DNA of 64,000 nucleotides from Ruminococcus sp. (GCA_024697545.1 JAILFN010000048.1:37225-101224), one strand, 5' to 3'. Positions 35,101 to 43,492 are shown, numbered from the stretch's first letter. Numbers and translations: made by a program. Notes: generated by a model from the sequence alone, not told the origin.

Positions 35101-35769
35101 CATGCCGACTCTTTGCAGGTCGCTCATGGTATGCCACTGAGCTGTTGAGAATATAACGCCCGAGAGTATAACGAACGCCACGCCGATGAACAGCATGACC
35201 GCCGCCGTATTGACAGGCTTTGCCTCCTTGAACCGAGGCTCGGGGCGGGGCGGGAAGTTCGTCGGCATATTGTACTGCGGACGGGGCGGGAGCGGCTGCT
35301 GCCCGAAGCTCTGCTGCGGGATGTTCGGCACGCCCTGCATCTGCTGAGGCATAGGTGCAGGCTGAGGCATGGGCATCGGCTGAGGCATGGGCGCAGGCTG
35401 AGGGATAGGCTGAGGCTGCGGCATGGCAGCAGGCTGTTCGGGAATGACAGCCGTATCCTTCGCTATATCGGCAGCCGCTGCGGGAGCGGGCTTCTGAGCC
35501 GCCGTGTTTTCCGTTACGGCAGCGGCAGGTGCGGTGTCGGGCTGAGGTATGTTCTGCGGCGGCGGCATGAACGGCTGTTGCTGCATCGGCGGGGGATCAT
35601 AGGGCGAGCCTATGCCGCTTATGACGCTGTCATGTTCATGCTTGCTTATCCTGTTGCGGAAGTAAAGGTAGTCATAGAACTTCTTCATCCGTTTGTTCTT
35701 GCCGCATTCATTCGCGAGTATTATCGCGAGCGAAACTGCCGCGAGAAACATTATGATCCCGAATCCCAT
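32194..35769 (-). CDS. giant polytopic membrane protein with Pro-rich N-terminal region, unknown function
   Basis: A 1191-aa protein. One N-terminal helix (residues 1-20), a charged stretch, a Pro/Gln/Met/Ala-rich disordered region (about 55-185, with short repeats such as MPQPAPMPQ), and then about 30 hydrophobic segments to the C-terminus. Segments such as FIGVAFVILSGVIFSTAQWHTM resemble the opening of DUF2157/DUF2339-type membrane proteins, whose function is unknown; I hold this family assignment loosely. It could be a transporter-like or sensory membrane protein, but there is no catalytic motif I recognise. AAAGGAGGTG lies 5-6 bases before the ATG. It stands alone between its promoter and terminator. 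Confidence 0.6.
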   Translation of the reverse strand: MGFGIIMFLAAVSLAIILANECGKNKRMKKFYDYLYFRNRISKHEHDSVISGIGSPYDPPPMQQQPFMPPPQNIPQPDTAPAAAVTENTAAQKPAPAAAADIAKDTAVIPEQPAAMPQPQPIPQPAPMPQPMPMPQPAPMPQQMQGVPNIPQQSFGQQPLPPRPQYNMPTNFPPRPEPRFKEAKPVNTAAVMLFIGVAFVILSGVIFSTAQWHTMSDLQRVGMVGLASAFFFGVSAFAHKKLKLISTGLAFYMLGGVFTGLSFLSLGYFELMGEWFSTSGDGKAALYAVFSLIVTAFFAGASRIYKKTAFTHMSLYGGAVSLSLIAFQIADTPETWSLMLNFVAALLIYITYRGAKLMGEQNDPIFRRFAIVISAVYALTAVPSLLDNLADGWTVPQLMTVGLWAAELIFYAVKLDHPVIRGFAPFVLLMLIAEAAAAIDLGDVEEAHALKCVIAAIVMLVAFTAFRMVRKLASGFSDSAFIGGIFITALVCTADSTAMATVIFLMSFAAMAAMSHGLGGVPETEQKVFRALSAVPALITAGLAAMFLYDNLLPELFDTGRFESIEEHPFRYPSPLKAFTYSALLLLTAFFYRFSGRIGLKLRTAVSDLLLTAAAVIAAFSCYPYKGYIGGPSGYAAAAALLTALLISAYVFEHKPKLHAVTYIMRRAYPVAVMYLAYTISVLSEEIYFRTCAADADSRLILRSAFFMVMSAGVMVGFLNIRKIRTVFADFALPILIGIQCAELSDASSEMSLMTAAVAAWSALSVLMLYEGLERSESGHLVVIRAFSPLMMFAAKEDLHSILFAYAKIDGHWATALISAAMLAAAAVFAMLTRRARAGGELRKPDLRLFAQHQYIWAAAAGFMLLTSSEDMTHTGSTHIVLIVVLCIALALYLLSESFRNDLPAAFPLIVVYPAAFRLAVLPTAEHDSIVMCRYIIGVTVFTVYIILSRIFHKRGFIEKKRNELFRIDLPAMASVIGIIMVITEHSAMIAEKTAWFTALIMGSVFTLNLMRENTTEKQNKTFVTISSAFICMLIWVQPFGKIENVFILWKLNILAIVLFGIIYRSIWKNGNETIKNVTFGVFVTAFAALLTDALVHQSLANTITVLSVTLTIMLISFAVKSGRWFVISAASFLGLTLYITRDFLAAVQWWVYLLAAGILLIVIASANEYLKSHGETLKTKMMKAKDHWKN

Positions 35770-35807
35770 ATCAGCACCTCCTTTTGATAAAAATATTTAC
35801 ATAATTC

Positions 35808-35836
35808 AGTATATCACAAAACTAAAACGATTTCAA
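35808..35836 (-). promoter_or_regulatory. sigma-A promoter of the giant membrane protein gene
   Basis: Minus strand TTGAAA (35836-35831) and TATACT (35813-35808), 17-bp spacing, 38 bp before the ATG. Confidence 0.75.
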
Positions 35837-35870
35837 TCCCTTCTGTATGATATTTATGTGAAAACGGTAA

Positions 35871-35905
35871 ACAAAAAAGAACTGTTGTCCAAAAGCAACA
35901 GTTCT
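35871..35905 (-). terminator. terminator of the tetR-acyltransferase-zinc ribbon cassette
   Basis: AGAACTGTTG (35878-35887) pairs with CAACAGTTCT (35896-35905); on the minus strand it is followed by TTTTTTG. It lies 8 bp after the stop at 35913. Confidence 0.88.
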
Positions 35906-35912
35906 TATCGCG

Positions 35913-36611
35913 TCATACAAAGAATCTCTTTTGAAGTGAACGCCGCAGCTTCGGTGAGACTGCTATAATTATAAGCAGCAGACCTATCATAAAGCAGGCT
36001 GCAAACGGATAGAAAGACCATATAAGCCTGTCGTTCACACCGAAAGTCAGATTGATAAGGAATTCTATGAGCATGATATGTCCTCCCGTGAGCATGAACA
36101 TACCGCCGAATATGTAAAGGTAGCCCCGCCCGACGTACTTGCATAGCGTGACCGCAGCCGTGGTTATCAGCGCAGAGCCGCCGACTGTCGGCAGCGCAAA
36201 GCTTAAAAACCACTTTCCGTCGGTGAACAGGCATATGTACAATAAGAACAGCGCACAGGCTGCGTGGTCGCAGGGCAGGAATACGACCGCATTCGGGTGG
36301 CGGAACCATATCGGCAGCACCGTAAGAACATACAGCAGCACCACCGCCGCCGCGACTATCCCCGACCAGCTTATCCCGCCGTTCAGGCTGAGGTCGCATA
36401 TCATCGGGAGCAGTGCGCCGAGCAGGAAGAAGGCGGTTATGACGAACAGAGCGCCCGCGCGTGTCACCGTCTGACGCTTTATCGGCGGGTTATCGGGATA
36501 AAGCGGCTCGCCCTCGGGCTGCGTCAGCTCGGGGTGATAGACGGTGGTGAAGCACAGCGGACATTTCTTTTCGCTGTCTGCAAGCTCAACTCCGCATTTT
36601 ATACAGTACAA
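35913..36611 (-). CDS. zinc-ribbon polytopic membrane protein (DUF6320-like)
   Basis: A 232-aa protein with an N-terminal zinc ribbon (CIKCGVEL...CPLC, residues 3-20), a linker, and six hydrophobic helices. Genes of this layout commonly sit next to condensation-type acyltransferases in clostridia and are annotated as DUF6320; I recall this from general knowledge and could not check it. Here the neighbour on the upstream side is such an acyltransferase, 6 bp away. The two may form a membrane acyl-transfer complex, but the role is unknown. Confidence 0.6.
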   Translation of the reverse strand: MYCIKCGVELADSEKKCPLCFTTVYHPELTQPEGEPLYPDNPPIKRQTVTRAGALFVITAFFLLGALLPMICDLSLNGGISWSGIVAAAVVLLYVLTVLPIWFRHPNAVVFLPCDHAACALFLLYICLFTDGKWFLSFALPTVGGSALITTAAVTLCKYVGRGYLYIFGGMFMLTGGHIMLIEFLINLTFGVNDRLIWSFYPFAACFMIGLLLIIIAVSPKLRRSLQKRFFV

Positions 36612-36617
36612 TTCTTT

Positions 36618-37928
36618 CTACCTCCCGTTGCTCTCGACCTTTACCGCAAGCCCCAGCTTTCGCAGCGTGGTATAAAACCTGCGTTCCAGCACGGGCTCTT
36701 CTATCGAGCGTATCATGGTGACGTACAGCTTTCCGCCGTAGCTTATGACTGTACAGTTGTTCGGCGAAGTCCTCTGAACGCCGAGAGTAAAGCCGAAGCG
36801 TTCGATAAAGGGCGACATCTCGGCGGGCACACGGATCACGCCGAGGTTCGACATGGTGATGCAGGACTTCTTCTCGCCCGTCATGTCATAGACCATCTTC
36901 ATGCCGATGTTCTTTACAAAAAGCGGCAGCAGCTTCAGCGGGAGCATCTGCTCCATCTTAACGTTCGCGCGGATCCGTGCCGCCATGCGCTTTGGCGAAA
37001 GCTCCAGCTGCATCGTGCTGTGAAGCTCAGAGAGTATCTCTTCAAAGCTGTAATCGCCGAGGGCGGGGTCTATTCCGGGGGTGACATAAAGCACAAAGTT
37101 CCTGAGTGTCTCGCTCGGGAACATACGCCGCAGATTCACGGGGATAAGCACCTTTGCGGGGCGGCGTTTTTTCGGCGGCACCCGCTTTTCCTGCAAGTCG
37201 AGGAAAGCCTTTATCATGACCCCAGCCATAAGCTCCGTTATGGTAACGCCATACTCGTGCGCCTTGTCAACAACGGCGCGTGCGTCAAGCTCGCCGATGA
37301 TTATGTTGCGGTATCCGTCGGGCTCGGGCGTGCCTTTTAGCTGGTATGCCGTAGCCTCTCTCCTGCCCGCGGATACCCTGCCCGAATAGCGCGGGAAATC
37401 GTCCCTCAGCTCCTCCTCACGCGCGGGCTCTGATATATCCAGAACGCCATCGGTGCAGGGGATATCCGCGCCGTGTTTCAGCCGCAGATACTCGGCGGCA
37501 AGGGTCTTTAAGAATATCATACCGCCGTTTCCGTCGGCGATGGCGTGGAAGAACTCAACGGCTATGCGTCCGCGGTAATAAAGCACGCGGAAAGCACAGG
37601 TGAGTATATCATCAAAGGGGAAGTGGGTCAGCGGATAGCTGAACTCCTTCATCACGCGCGGGGCACGGGGTATCTCCTCAAGGTAGTACCAGAATGTAGA
37701 ATGGCGAAGCCGCACCGCTATCGACGGGAATCTTATTATAACGCGGTCGAGCGCCTGCTGGAGGACCTCGGGGTCCACGTCTTCTTTAAGCGTCACCGAA
37801 AGGCGGAAGACATTGTTCCAGTTTCGGCGGCGTGCGGCGGGGTATATCTTCGCGGCGTTGTCAAGCTTCATCCACCGAAGCTGGCGCTTCGGCTTTTCCG
37901 CGCGGCTCACGGGAACATCAGCGAGCAT
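36618..37928 (-). CDS. condensation-domain-like acyltransferase (alcohol acetyltransferase type)
   Basis: A 436-aa soluble protein of the chloramphenicol-acetyltransferase/condensation superfamily. The active-site motif H-x3-D-G is present as HAIADGNGG (about residue 130), and the C-terminal half has the second-lobe pattern with RMFPSETLRNFVLYVTPG. Such proteins move acyl groups to alcohols or amines; the substrate is not evident. Its start overlaps the end of the tetR gene by 22 bp, and the zinc-ribbon membrane gene follows after 6 bp, so the three form one unit that is probably autoregulated by the TetR protein. Confidence 0.75.
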   Translation of the reverse strand: MLADVPVSRAEKPKRQLRWMKLDNAAKIYPAARRRNWNNVFRLSVTLKEDVDPEVLQQALDRVIIRFPSIAVRLRHSTFWYYLEEIPRAPRVMKEFSYPLTHFPFDDILTCAFRVLYYRGRIAVEFFHAIADGNGGMIFLKTLAAEYLRLKHGADIPCTDGVLDISEPAREEELRDDFPRYSGRVSAGRREATAYQLKGTPEPDGYRNIIIGELDARAVVDKAHEYGVTITELMAGVMIKAFLDLQEKRVPPKKRRPAKVLIPVNLRRMFPSETLRNFVLYVTPGIDPALGDYSFEEILSELHSTMQLELSPKRMAARIRANVKMEQMLPLKLLPLFVKNIGMKMVYDMTGEKKSCITMSNLGVIRVPAEMSPFIERFGFTLGVQRTSPNNCTVISYGGKLYVTMIRSIEEPVLERRFYTTLRKLGLAVKVESNGR

Positions 37929-38518
37929 AGCCCGCCCCCGTAAAACTCCGCGAGCTCTTCAGCAAGCCTTATGCAGCGGTCTTTTGAAGCGCCGTGTATC
38001 ACAGGCTCGAACATGGAAGAGAGCATACCGCTTATGATGATATGCTCAAAATACGGGTCGAGCTGTGTGCTGTTGCCCGAACGCATATCCGCACGCAGAC
38101 GGCAGGTCGCCTGTGTCTCCGCCTCGGCGATACGGTGTACAAATCCCTCATAGGGGGTGCCGTCGGCAGAAATGAGCAGGAGCTTTGTCAGCCCGCGCTC
38201 GTTGCAGGAAAGCTCGGTCATGGCGGTAAGGCGTGCTGAATTTATCTCCATGAACCCCGCCTTGTCCCCGCGTGAGATTTTTTCAAGCAGGCTTTTCTGA
38301 CCGTTCACGAATATCTCCGTAAGGCGGTCTGCGTGGTCGCCGACAAGTGCTCCGAAAAGCTGTTCCTTGCTCTCATAATAGCCGTAAAACGCACCCGTGG
38401 TCACGCCCACGCTCTTGACGATATTCCGCAGCGAAGCACCGCGAAAGCCCTTTTTGGCAAATTCCTCCGCGGCGCACAGGCGTATTTTTTTGAGTGTCTC
38501 GGGTGATGGGTTGTTCAT
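37907..38518 (-). CDS. TetR-family transcriptional regulator
   Basis: A 203-aa regulator with a TetR-type N-terminal helix-turn-helix: AAEEFAKKGFRGASLRNIV, then VGVTTGAFYGYYESKEQLF (residues about 12-50). The C-terminal ligand-binding part is helical and has no obvious family. It is the first gene of the acyltransferase cassette and ends 22 bp inside the next gene. It probably represses its own operon. Just 8 bp separate it from the stop of the aminotransferase gene upstream, so readthrough from that promoter is possible. Confidence 0.9.
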   Translation of the reverse strand: MNNPSPETLKKIRLCAAEEFAKKGFRGASLRNIVKSVGVTTGAFYGYYESKEQLFGALVGDHADRLTEIFVNGQKSLLEKISRGDKAGFMEINSARLTAMTELSCNERGLTKLLLISADGTPYEGFVHRIAEAETQATCRLRADMRSGNSTQLDPYFEHIIISGMLSSMFEPVIHGASKDRCIRLAEELAEFYGGGLCSLMFP

Positions 38519-38526
38519 CGGTCACC

Positions 38527-39750
38527 TCACTGTTTGTAGGTCTTTAAGAAATCCTCCAGTCCTGCCATCGAAGCCTTGAGCACGCTGAGCTCGGGCAGGT
38601 ATACGATACGGAAGTGGTCGGGCTGCTCCCAGTGGAAGCCGCCGCCCGCTACGAGAAGTATCTTCTTGTCATGCAGGAAATCCAGCACGAACTGTTCATC
38701 ATCGGTTATGCCGAACTTTTTGATATCGAGCTTCGGGAATATGTAGAACGCCGCCTTCGGCTTTACCGCCGAGACACCGTCTATGGCGTTGAGCGCGTTG
38801 TAGATATACTCACGCTGCTCGTAGATGCGTCCGCCCGGCAGCAGCAGACTGTCCTTTTTGCCGAAATTCTTCGGGTCGAGGGCTATGGGTATCATGTGCT
38901 GTGCGGGGACGTTTGAGCAAAGGCGCATTGAGGAGAGCATATTAAGACCCTCGATATAGCCCTTTGCCATAGCCTTGTTGCCCGAAAGGGATATCCAGCC
39001 GCAGCGGAAGCCCGCCGTCATATGTGATTTTGAAAGTCCGCCGAAGGTGACGCAGAAGGTGTCGTCCCCCGCGATGGCGGCGATCGAATGATGCTCGGCA
39101 TCGTCCATAAGGAGCCTGTCGTATATCTCGTCAGAGAATATGATGAGCCCGTTCTCACGCGCTACCTTCACTATCTCGGTCAGCAGATCTTTAGAGTACA
39201 CGGCACCCGTGGGGTTGTTGGGGTTTATTATAACGATAGCCTTGGTTTTCGGGGTTATCTTTGAACGTATGTCCTCGATATCGGGGTTCCAGTCGGCTTT
39301 TTCATCGCAGAGGTAATGCACCGCTGTGCCGCCCGCGAGCGTTACCGAAGCCGTCCAGAGGGGATAGTCGGGGGCGGGCACCAGCACCTCATCGCCCGAA
39401 TCGAGCAGTCCCTGCATAGACATGGTTATAAGCTCGGAAGCGCCGTTTCCCGTGTAGACATCCTTTTCGGTGACACCGTATATGCCGCGGTATTCGTCGT
39501 ACTTTATTATAGCCTCACGCGCAGCGACTATGCCGTGGGAATCGCTGTAACCCTCGGCGATGGGGAGCGCTGCGGTCACGGTCTCGATGATCTCTTTGGG
39601 AGCGCGGAAACCGAAGGGGGCGGGGTTGCCGATGTTCAGCTTCAGTATCCTTTCGCCGTTGGCTTCCATCTCGTTTGCGGCGTCCATAACGGGTCCGCGT
39701 ATATCATAACAAACATTGTCAAGCTTGTGTGATTTTGAAAATTCTCTCAT
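38527..39750 (-). CDS. alaA: alanine/aspartate-type PLP aminotransferase
   Basis: A 407-aa class I/II aminotransferase. NPNNPTGAVY (about residue 165) and FGGLSKSHMTAGFRCGW (about 240), with the PLP-binding Lys in SLSK context, are clear. Its sequence (KLNIGNPAPFGF, YSDSHGIVAAREAI) resembles AlaA-type glutamate-pyruvate transaminases. GAGGAGGAT lies 6-7 bases before the ATG at 39750; a longer frame to 39798 has no site. The enzyme probably makes alanine from pyruvate and glutamate. The symbol is by similarity to AlaA, so the exact substrate remains to be proved. Confidence 0.85.
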   Translation of the reverse strand: MREFSKSHKLDNVCYDIRGPVMDAANEMEANGERILKLNIGNPAPFGFRAPKEIIETVTAALPIAEGYSDSHGIVAAREAIIKYDEYRGIYGVTEKDVYTGNGASELITMSMQGLLDSGDEVLVPAPDYPLWTASVTLAGGTAVHYLCDEKADWNPDIEDIRSKITPKTKAIVIINPNNPTGAVYSKDLLTEIVKVARENGLIIFSDEIYDRLLMDDAEHHSIAAIAGDDTFCVTFGGLSKSHMTAGFRCGWISLSGNKAMAKGYIEGLNMLSSMRLCSNVPAQHMIPIALDPKNFGKKDSLLLPGGRIYEQREYIYNALNAIDGVSAVKPKAAFYIFPKLDIKKFGITDDEQFVLDFLHDKKILLVAGGGFHWEQPDHFRIVYLPELSVLKASMAGLEDFLKTYKQ

Positions 39751-39818
39751 TGTTTTATCCTCCTCAGGAATAAAGGCGTGACCGAACTTTGTCGGCATCG
39801 CCCGAGCATTTACCTTAT

Positions 39819-39847
39819 ATTATACCACAGTGTCTATTTTTTGTAAA
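39819..39847 (-). promoter_or_regulatory. sigma-A promoter of the aminotransferase gene
   Basis: Minus strand TTTACA (39847-39842) and TATAAT (39824-39819), 17-bp spacing, about 70 bp upstream of the ATG. Confidence 0.8.
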
Positions 39848-39964
39848 TAGCACATTTCAACAATTTTTAGCAGTAAAGCGGCAAGCTTATGTTTATTACA
39901 AAGCCTCGGACACACACTTTTCATCGGTTTAACAATAAATAGTATTGCTTTTTGTCACTTGCTA

Positions 39965-39973
39965 TGATATAAT
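39965..39973 (+). promoter_or_regulatory. extended -10 promoter of purB
   Basis: TGATATAAT (TGn plus TATAAT) is a good extended -10; the -35 region at 17-bp spacing is weak. The resulting leader is about 55 bases with a small GCGGCGAAAAAGCCGC hairpin, too short for a purine riboswitch. Confidence 0.6.
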
Positions 39974-40032
39974 ATTAAGGTAAGTCCGCGGCGAAAAAGC
40001 CGCTGTATGATGTAAAGGAAGGAAGAAAAAAC

Positions 40033-41469
40033 ATGACTAACAGCTATGAAAGCCCTTTTTGCACAAGATACGCAAGCAAGGAAATGCAGTACATATTCTC
40101 TGCCGACAAGAAGTTCACCACATGGAGAAGGCTCTGGGTGGCACTTGCAAGAGCAGAAATGAAGCTCGGTCTTCCCGTTACCGCCGATCAGGTGGCAGAG
40201 CTTGAAGCTCATATCGAGGACGTTGACTATGAAAAGGCGGCGGAGTATGAGAAGAAGTTCCGCCATGACGTTATGGCTCATGTACACACCTACGGCGATG
40301 CCTGCCCCGGTGCCGCAAAGATAATCCACCTGGGCGCTACCTCCTGCTATGTCGGCGACAACACCGATGTCATCATCATGCGCGACGCTATGCAGGTGGT
40401 AAAGAGAAAGCTCGTAAAGGTCATCTCACAGCTGAGCATTTTCGCAGACAAGTACAAGGCTATGCCCTGCCTTGCATACACCCACTTACAGCCCGCACAG
40501 CTCACCACCGTCGGCAAGAGAGCTACACTCTGGTGCAACGAGCTGCTGATGGACCTCGAAGACTTGGACTTCCAGCTCGGAAGGCTCAAGCTGCTGGGCT
40601 CTAAGGGCACAACGGGCACACAGGCAAGCTTTATGGAGCTGTTCCACGGCGACACCGACAAGGTAAAGCAGCTCGAAAAGCTTATCGCCGAGGAGATGGG
40701 CTTTGACGCAGTAGTTCCCGTTTCGGGTCAGACATACTCCCGCAAGGTGGACTTTGCTGTATGTCAGGCACTTGCCGCTATCGCCCAGAGCACTATGAAG
40801 TTCGGCAACGATATCAGACTTCTCCAGTCCTTCAAGGAGATCGAAGAGCCCTTCGAGAAGAACCAGATCGGCTCATCCGCTATGGCATACAAGCGCAACC
40901 CCATGCGCGACGAGCGTATCTGCTCGCTGGCAAGATACGTTATGGTAGATGTTCTCAACCCCGCGTTCACCGCAGGCACACAGTGGTTTGAGAGGACCCT
41001 TGACGACTCCGCAAACAAGCGTATCTCCGTGGCTGAGGCATTCCTCGGCGTTGACGCTATACTCAACATCATGCTGAACGTCACCGACCCCGAGAACGGT
41101 CTTGTTGTATATGAAAAGATCATCAGAAGAAGAGTTATGGCAGAGCTTCCCTTTATGGCTACCGAAAATATCATGATGGACGCTGTTGAGAACGGCGGCA
41201 ACCGTCAGGAGCTGCATGAGAAGATAAGACAGCTTTCTATGATCGCGGGCGCTCATGTAAAGCAGGACGGCCTTGACAACGACCTCTGCGACCTTATCCT
41301 CGCCGAGCCCATGTTCGGTATGACAAAGGAGAAGATGGACGCTATCATGAAGCCCGAGAACTTCATCGGAAGATGCCCGCAGCAGGTAGATGAGTTCATC
41401 GCTGACTGCGTAAAGCCCGTGCTCGATGCAAACGGCGTATCCGATGATGTAGCGGAGATAAATGTATAA
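40033..41469 (+). CDS. purB: adenylosuccinate lyase
   Basis: A 478-aa fumarase/aspartase-superfamily enzyme that removes fumarate from SAICAR and from adenylosuccinate in purine synthesis. The signature GSSAMAYKRNPMRDE (about residue 290) is complete, and so are the N-terminal HLGATSCYVGDN block and the THLQPAQ block with its catalytic His. Length fits the family's long clostridial form. AAGGAAGGA lies about 10 bases before the ATG. Its stop overlaps the start of the next lipoprotein gene by 8 bp. Confidence 0.96.
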   Translation: MTNSYESPFCTRYASKEMQYIFSADKKFTTWRRLWVALARAEMKLGLPVTADQVAELEAHIEDVDYEKAAEYEKKFRHDVMAHVHTYGDACPGAAKIIHLGATSCYVGDNTDVIIMRDAMQVVKRKLVKVISQLSIFADKYKAMPCLAYTHLQPAQLTTVGKRATLWCNELLMDLEDLDFQLGRLKLLGSKGTTGTQASFMELFHGDTDKVKQLEKLIAEEMGFDAVVPVSGQTYSRKVDFAVCQALAAIAQSTMKFGNDIRLLQSFKEIEEPFEKNQIGSSAMAYKRNPMRDERICSLARYVMVDVLNPAFTAGTQWFERTLDDSANKRISVAEAFLGVDAILNIMLNVTDPENGLVVYEKIIRRRVMAELPFMATENIMMDAVENGGNRQELHEKIRQLSMIAGAHVKQDGLDNDLCDLILAEPMFGMTKEKMDAIMKPENFIGRCPQQVDEFIADCVKPVLDANGVSDDVAEINV

Positions 41470-42664
41470 CATAAACAAAGCGATCGCGGCGGCGGCAGCC
41501 TTTGCCTGCCTGCTTTGCGGCTGCGGCAAAAAGGAGCAGAGCGTTTCCGAGGCAGATACAAAGCCCACGCTCTCTTCCGCCGCACAGGCAGACTCATCGT
41601 CGCTGCCTGAAAAGACCGCTCAGCCCGACCATGTGGTGACAGACCTTTCCAAAAGCAAAAAGCCTGCCGTCAGCAGTGCTGCCGTACACGGTGTATTCGG
41701 CGAGGGAACGCTCACCGACATCTACGGCGCGGAGGGTGACGACAGACGCTTCACCGAAGAGGCGGGGCTTTACGGCTGCCCGCTGAGGTTCGGGTGCTCG
41801 GATATGCACACGGCTGTCATATCATTTACCTACGACCCCGATATGCTGAGGGGAACGCCGCCCGAGAACTTCCGCATACTGCACTGGAACGAAAAGGCTG
41901 AGGGGTTTGAATATATCCCATGCACCGCCGATACCGACGCACACGAGGTCTCGGCACCTATCGACAGCGAGGGCGTTTATCTGCTGGTAGACGAGTACGC
42001 CCGGCGCATCGCACTGGGTCAGGACATAAGCGGGCTTGTCATACCCGAGCCGCAGGACGAGATATACGACGGCGAGATACCCTATTACGATGAGAGCCGT
42101 CCCTTTATCGTCACGATCCCCATCGGCTGCTACGGCTATGAGAACATCGCAGACTTAGAGCTTGAAGGCTTTTCCTATCACAGCTTTCTGCGGATAGTTG
42201 AGACAAAGAACGCATTCGTCTGGGCGGACATATCCTATATCACGCCCGAGCAAGAATGCAGCTTTGACGATCTTGTGACAAGCATACGCCGTCAGCTGCC
42301 CGAGATAAACAACGCGGGCGAGGTGCCCGAGCGGAAGGTGGAGAATTTCCGCGAGATATACTCACCCGACGGCACGCGCGGGGTCAGGATGACCTGCACG
42401 GATGTGTATCCGCCTTCGGGGATAAACCCCGAGCTTACCTTTACGACAGTCTGCGATTACTACCCCGATGTGAACGGCGGCTGCTATGAGGTAAGGGCAC
42501 AGTTCCTGAACAACCGCAACGACCCCGATAAGGTGACGGATTCGATATCCATGCGGATACTTGACAGCTTTACGCTGAAAGACGGCGCAGGACTCAGGGA
42601 GCAAGCTCCGCCCGAGACTGCGGACAGTGATACAGATAATAGCGAAAAGCATTTTACTTTTTGA
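41462..42664 (+). CDS. lipoprotein, unknown function
   Basis: A 400-aa exported lipoprotein. The signal AAAAAFACLLCGC contains a lipobox with Cys at about residue 19. The early region (20-60) is Ser/Ala-rich; the rest is a mixed alpha/beta fold that I do not recognise. The C-terminal part (about 215-375) contains FREIYSPDGTRGVRMTC, which resembles segments of lipoproteins with a PsbP/DUF1795-like fold, as in the next gene, but I hold this weakly. It overlaps purB by 8 bp and precedes another lipoprotein by 21 bp, so the three genes are probably cotranscribed. Confidence 0.6.
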   Translation: MYNINKAIAAAAAFACLLCGCGKKEQSVSEADTKPTLSSAAQADSSSLPEKTAQPDHVVTDLSKSKKPAVSSAAVHGVFGEGTLTDIYGAEGDDRRFTEEAGLYGCPLRFGCSDMHTAVISFTYDPDMLRGTPPENFRILHWNEKAEGFEYIPCTADTDAHEVSAPIDSEGVYLLVDEYARRIALGQDISGLVIPEPQDEIYDGEIPYYDESRPFIVTIPIGCYGYENIADLELEGFSYHSFLRIVETKNAFVWADISYITPEQECSFDDLVTSIRRQLPEINNAGEVPERKVENFREIYSPDGTRGVRMTCTDVYPPSGINPELTFTTVCDYYPDVNGGCYEVRAQFLNNRNDPDKVTDSISMRILDSFTLKDGAGLREQAPPETADSDTDNSEKHFTF

Positions 42665-42685
42665 TAAAGGAAGGAGAAAGACAAC

Positions 42686-43492
42686 ATGAAAAAGAGAAAT
42701 ATTTTGGTAGCTGCGGTCATAGCCGTTTCGATGCTCGCGGTCACGGGCTGCGGCAGCCTTGAGGACGTTGAGCCCGAAAAGGACGGCGCTAACCTGCTGG
42801 AGACTACTGCTCCCGAAGAGACCGCGCCCGATGAGGAGGACGGCAACGATGAGCAGGCTCAGCAGACCGACCCTGTTGAGGAGACTGACGTTCAGGAAAC
42901 CACCGATTCCGAGATCACGGGTGAACTTTCGGAAGACTCCGAAGCCGCCGAGGAAAGCATTGCCGATGAAGAAAGCTCCGATACCGAGGGCGGGGAAGAG
43001 GACGATACTCCCGCCGAGGGCGAGGGTGACAGCTACTACAACAAGGAATTCGGCATGACAGTTCCGCTGCCGGGTGTACTGAAGTGGCAGGAATACAGCG
43101 CAGAGCTCATGCCTGATTTTGAGGACAGTGCATCGCTCTTCAGACCGCTTATGGAGACCGAGAACGTTGATGACTGCGTTCTGACGATAATGGAATACAG
43201 CTCAGACAGCACCCTTGACGACTTCACAAAGGCGGCGTGGGACAGAGATTACCGCAACGCAGGCGAGAGCGAGGACAAGTATGAAGTCATCGACACTCAG
43301 GTGCTGGACTTCGGCGGGCGGCAGGGACAGCTCATAACCGAGCGCCTTACAAGCCCCAACGGAGAGTTCTATTACGGCACCATCTATATATCCTACGACA
43401 GCGGCGATTACATAAAATTCAGGATCACCTGCCTGACCGAGGAACAGCTCAACGGCTTTACCACGGCGATAAGCGGAACAACATTCGACTAA
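42686..43492 (+). CDS. lipoprotein with acidic linker, unknown function
   Basis: A 268-aa lipoprotein with signal AAVIAVSMLAVTGC (lipobox Cys at about residue 22). A 90-residue Glu/Asp/Ser/Thr-rich linker (about 27-115) leads to a compact C-terminal domain (about 118-268) that starts with YYNKEFGMTVPLPG and has a PsbP/DUF1795-like ordering of strands. GGAAGGAGA lies 8 bases before the ATG. It follows the other lipoprotein by 21 bp. Function unknown. Confidence 0.6.
   Translation: MKKRNILVAAVIAVSMLAVTGCGSLEDVEPEKDGANLLETTAPEETAPDEEDGNDEQAQQTDPVEETDVQETTDSEITGELSEDSEAAEESIADEESSDTEGGEEDDTPAEGEGDSYYNKEFGMTVPLPGVLKWQEYSAELMPDFEDSASLFRPLMETENVDDCVLTIMEYSSDSTLDDFTKAAWDRDYRNAGESEDKYEVIDTQVLDFGGRQGQLITERLTSPNGEFYYGTIYISYDSGDYIKFRITCLTEEQLNGFTTAISGTTFD

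Noticed and set aside
36264..37340. Long open frame opposite the acyltransferase and zinc-ribbon genes (358 codons)
   Set aside because: Spans two real genes on the other strand, Arg/His-rich composition, no start signal.
39974..40032. Purine riboswitch upstream of purB
   Set aside because: The leader is only about 55 bases after the predicted start and lacks the three-way junction of the purine aptamer.
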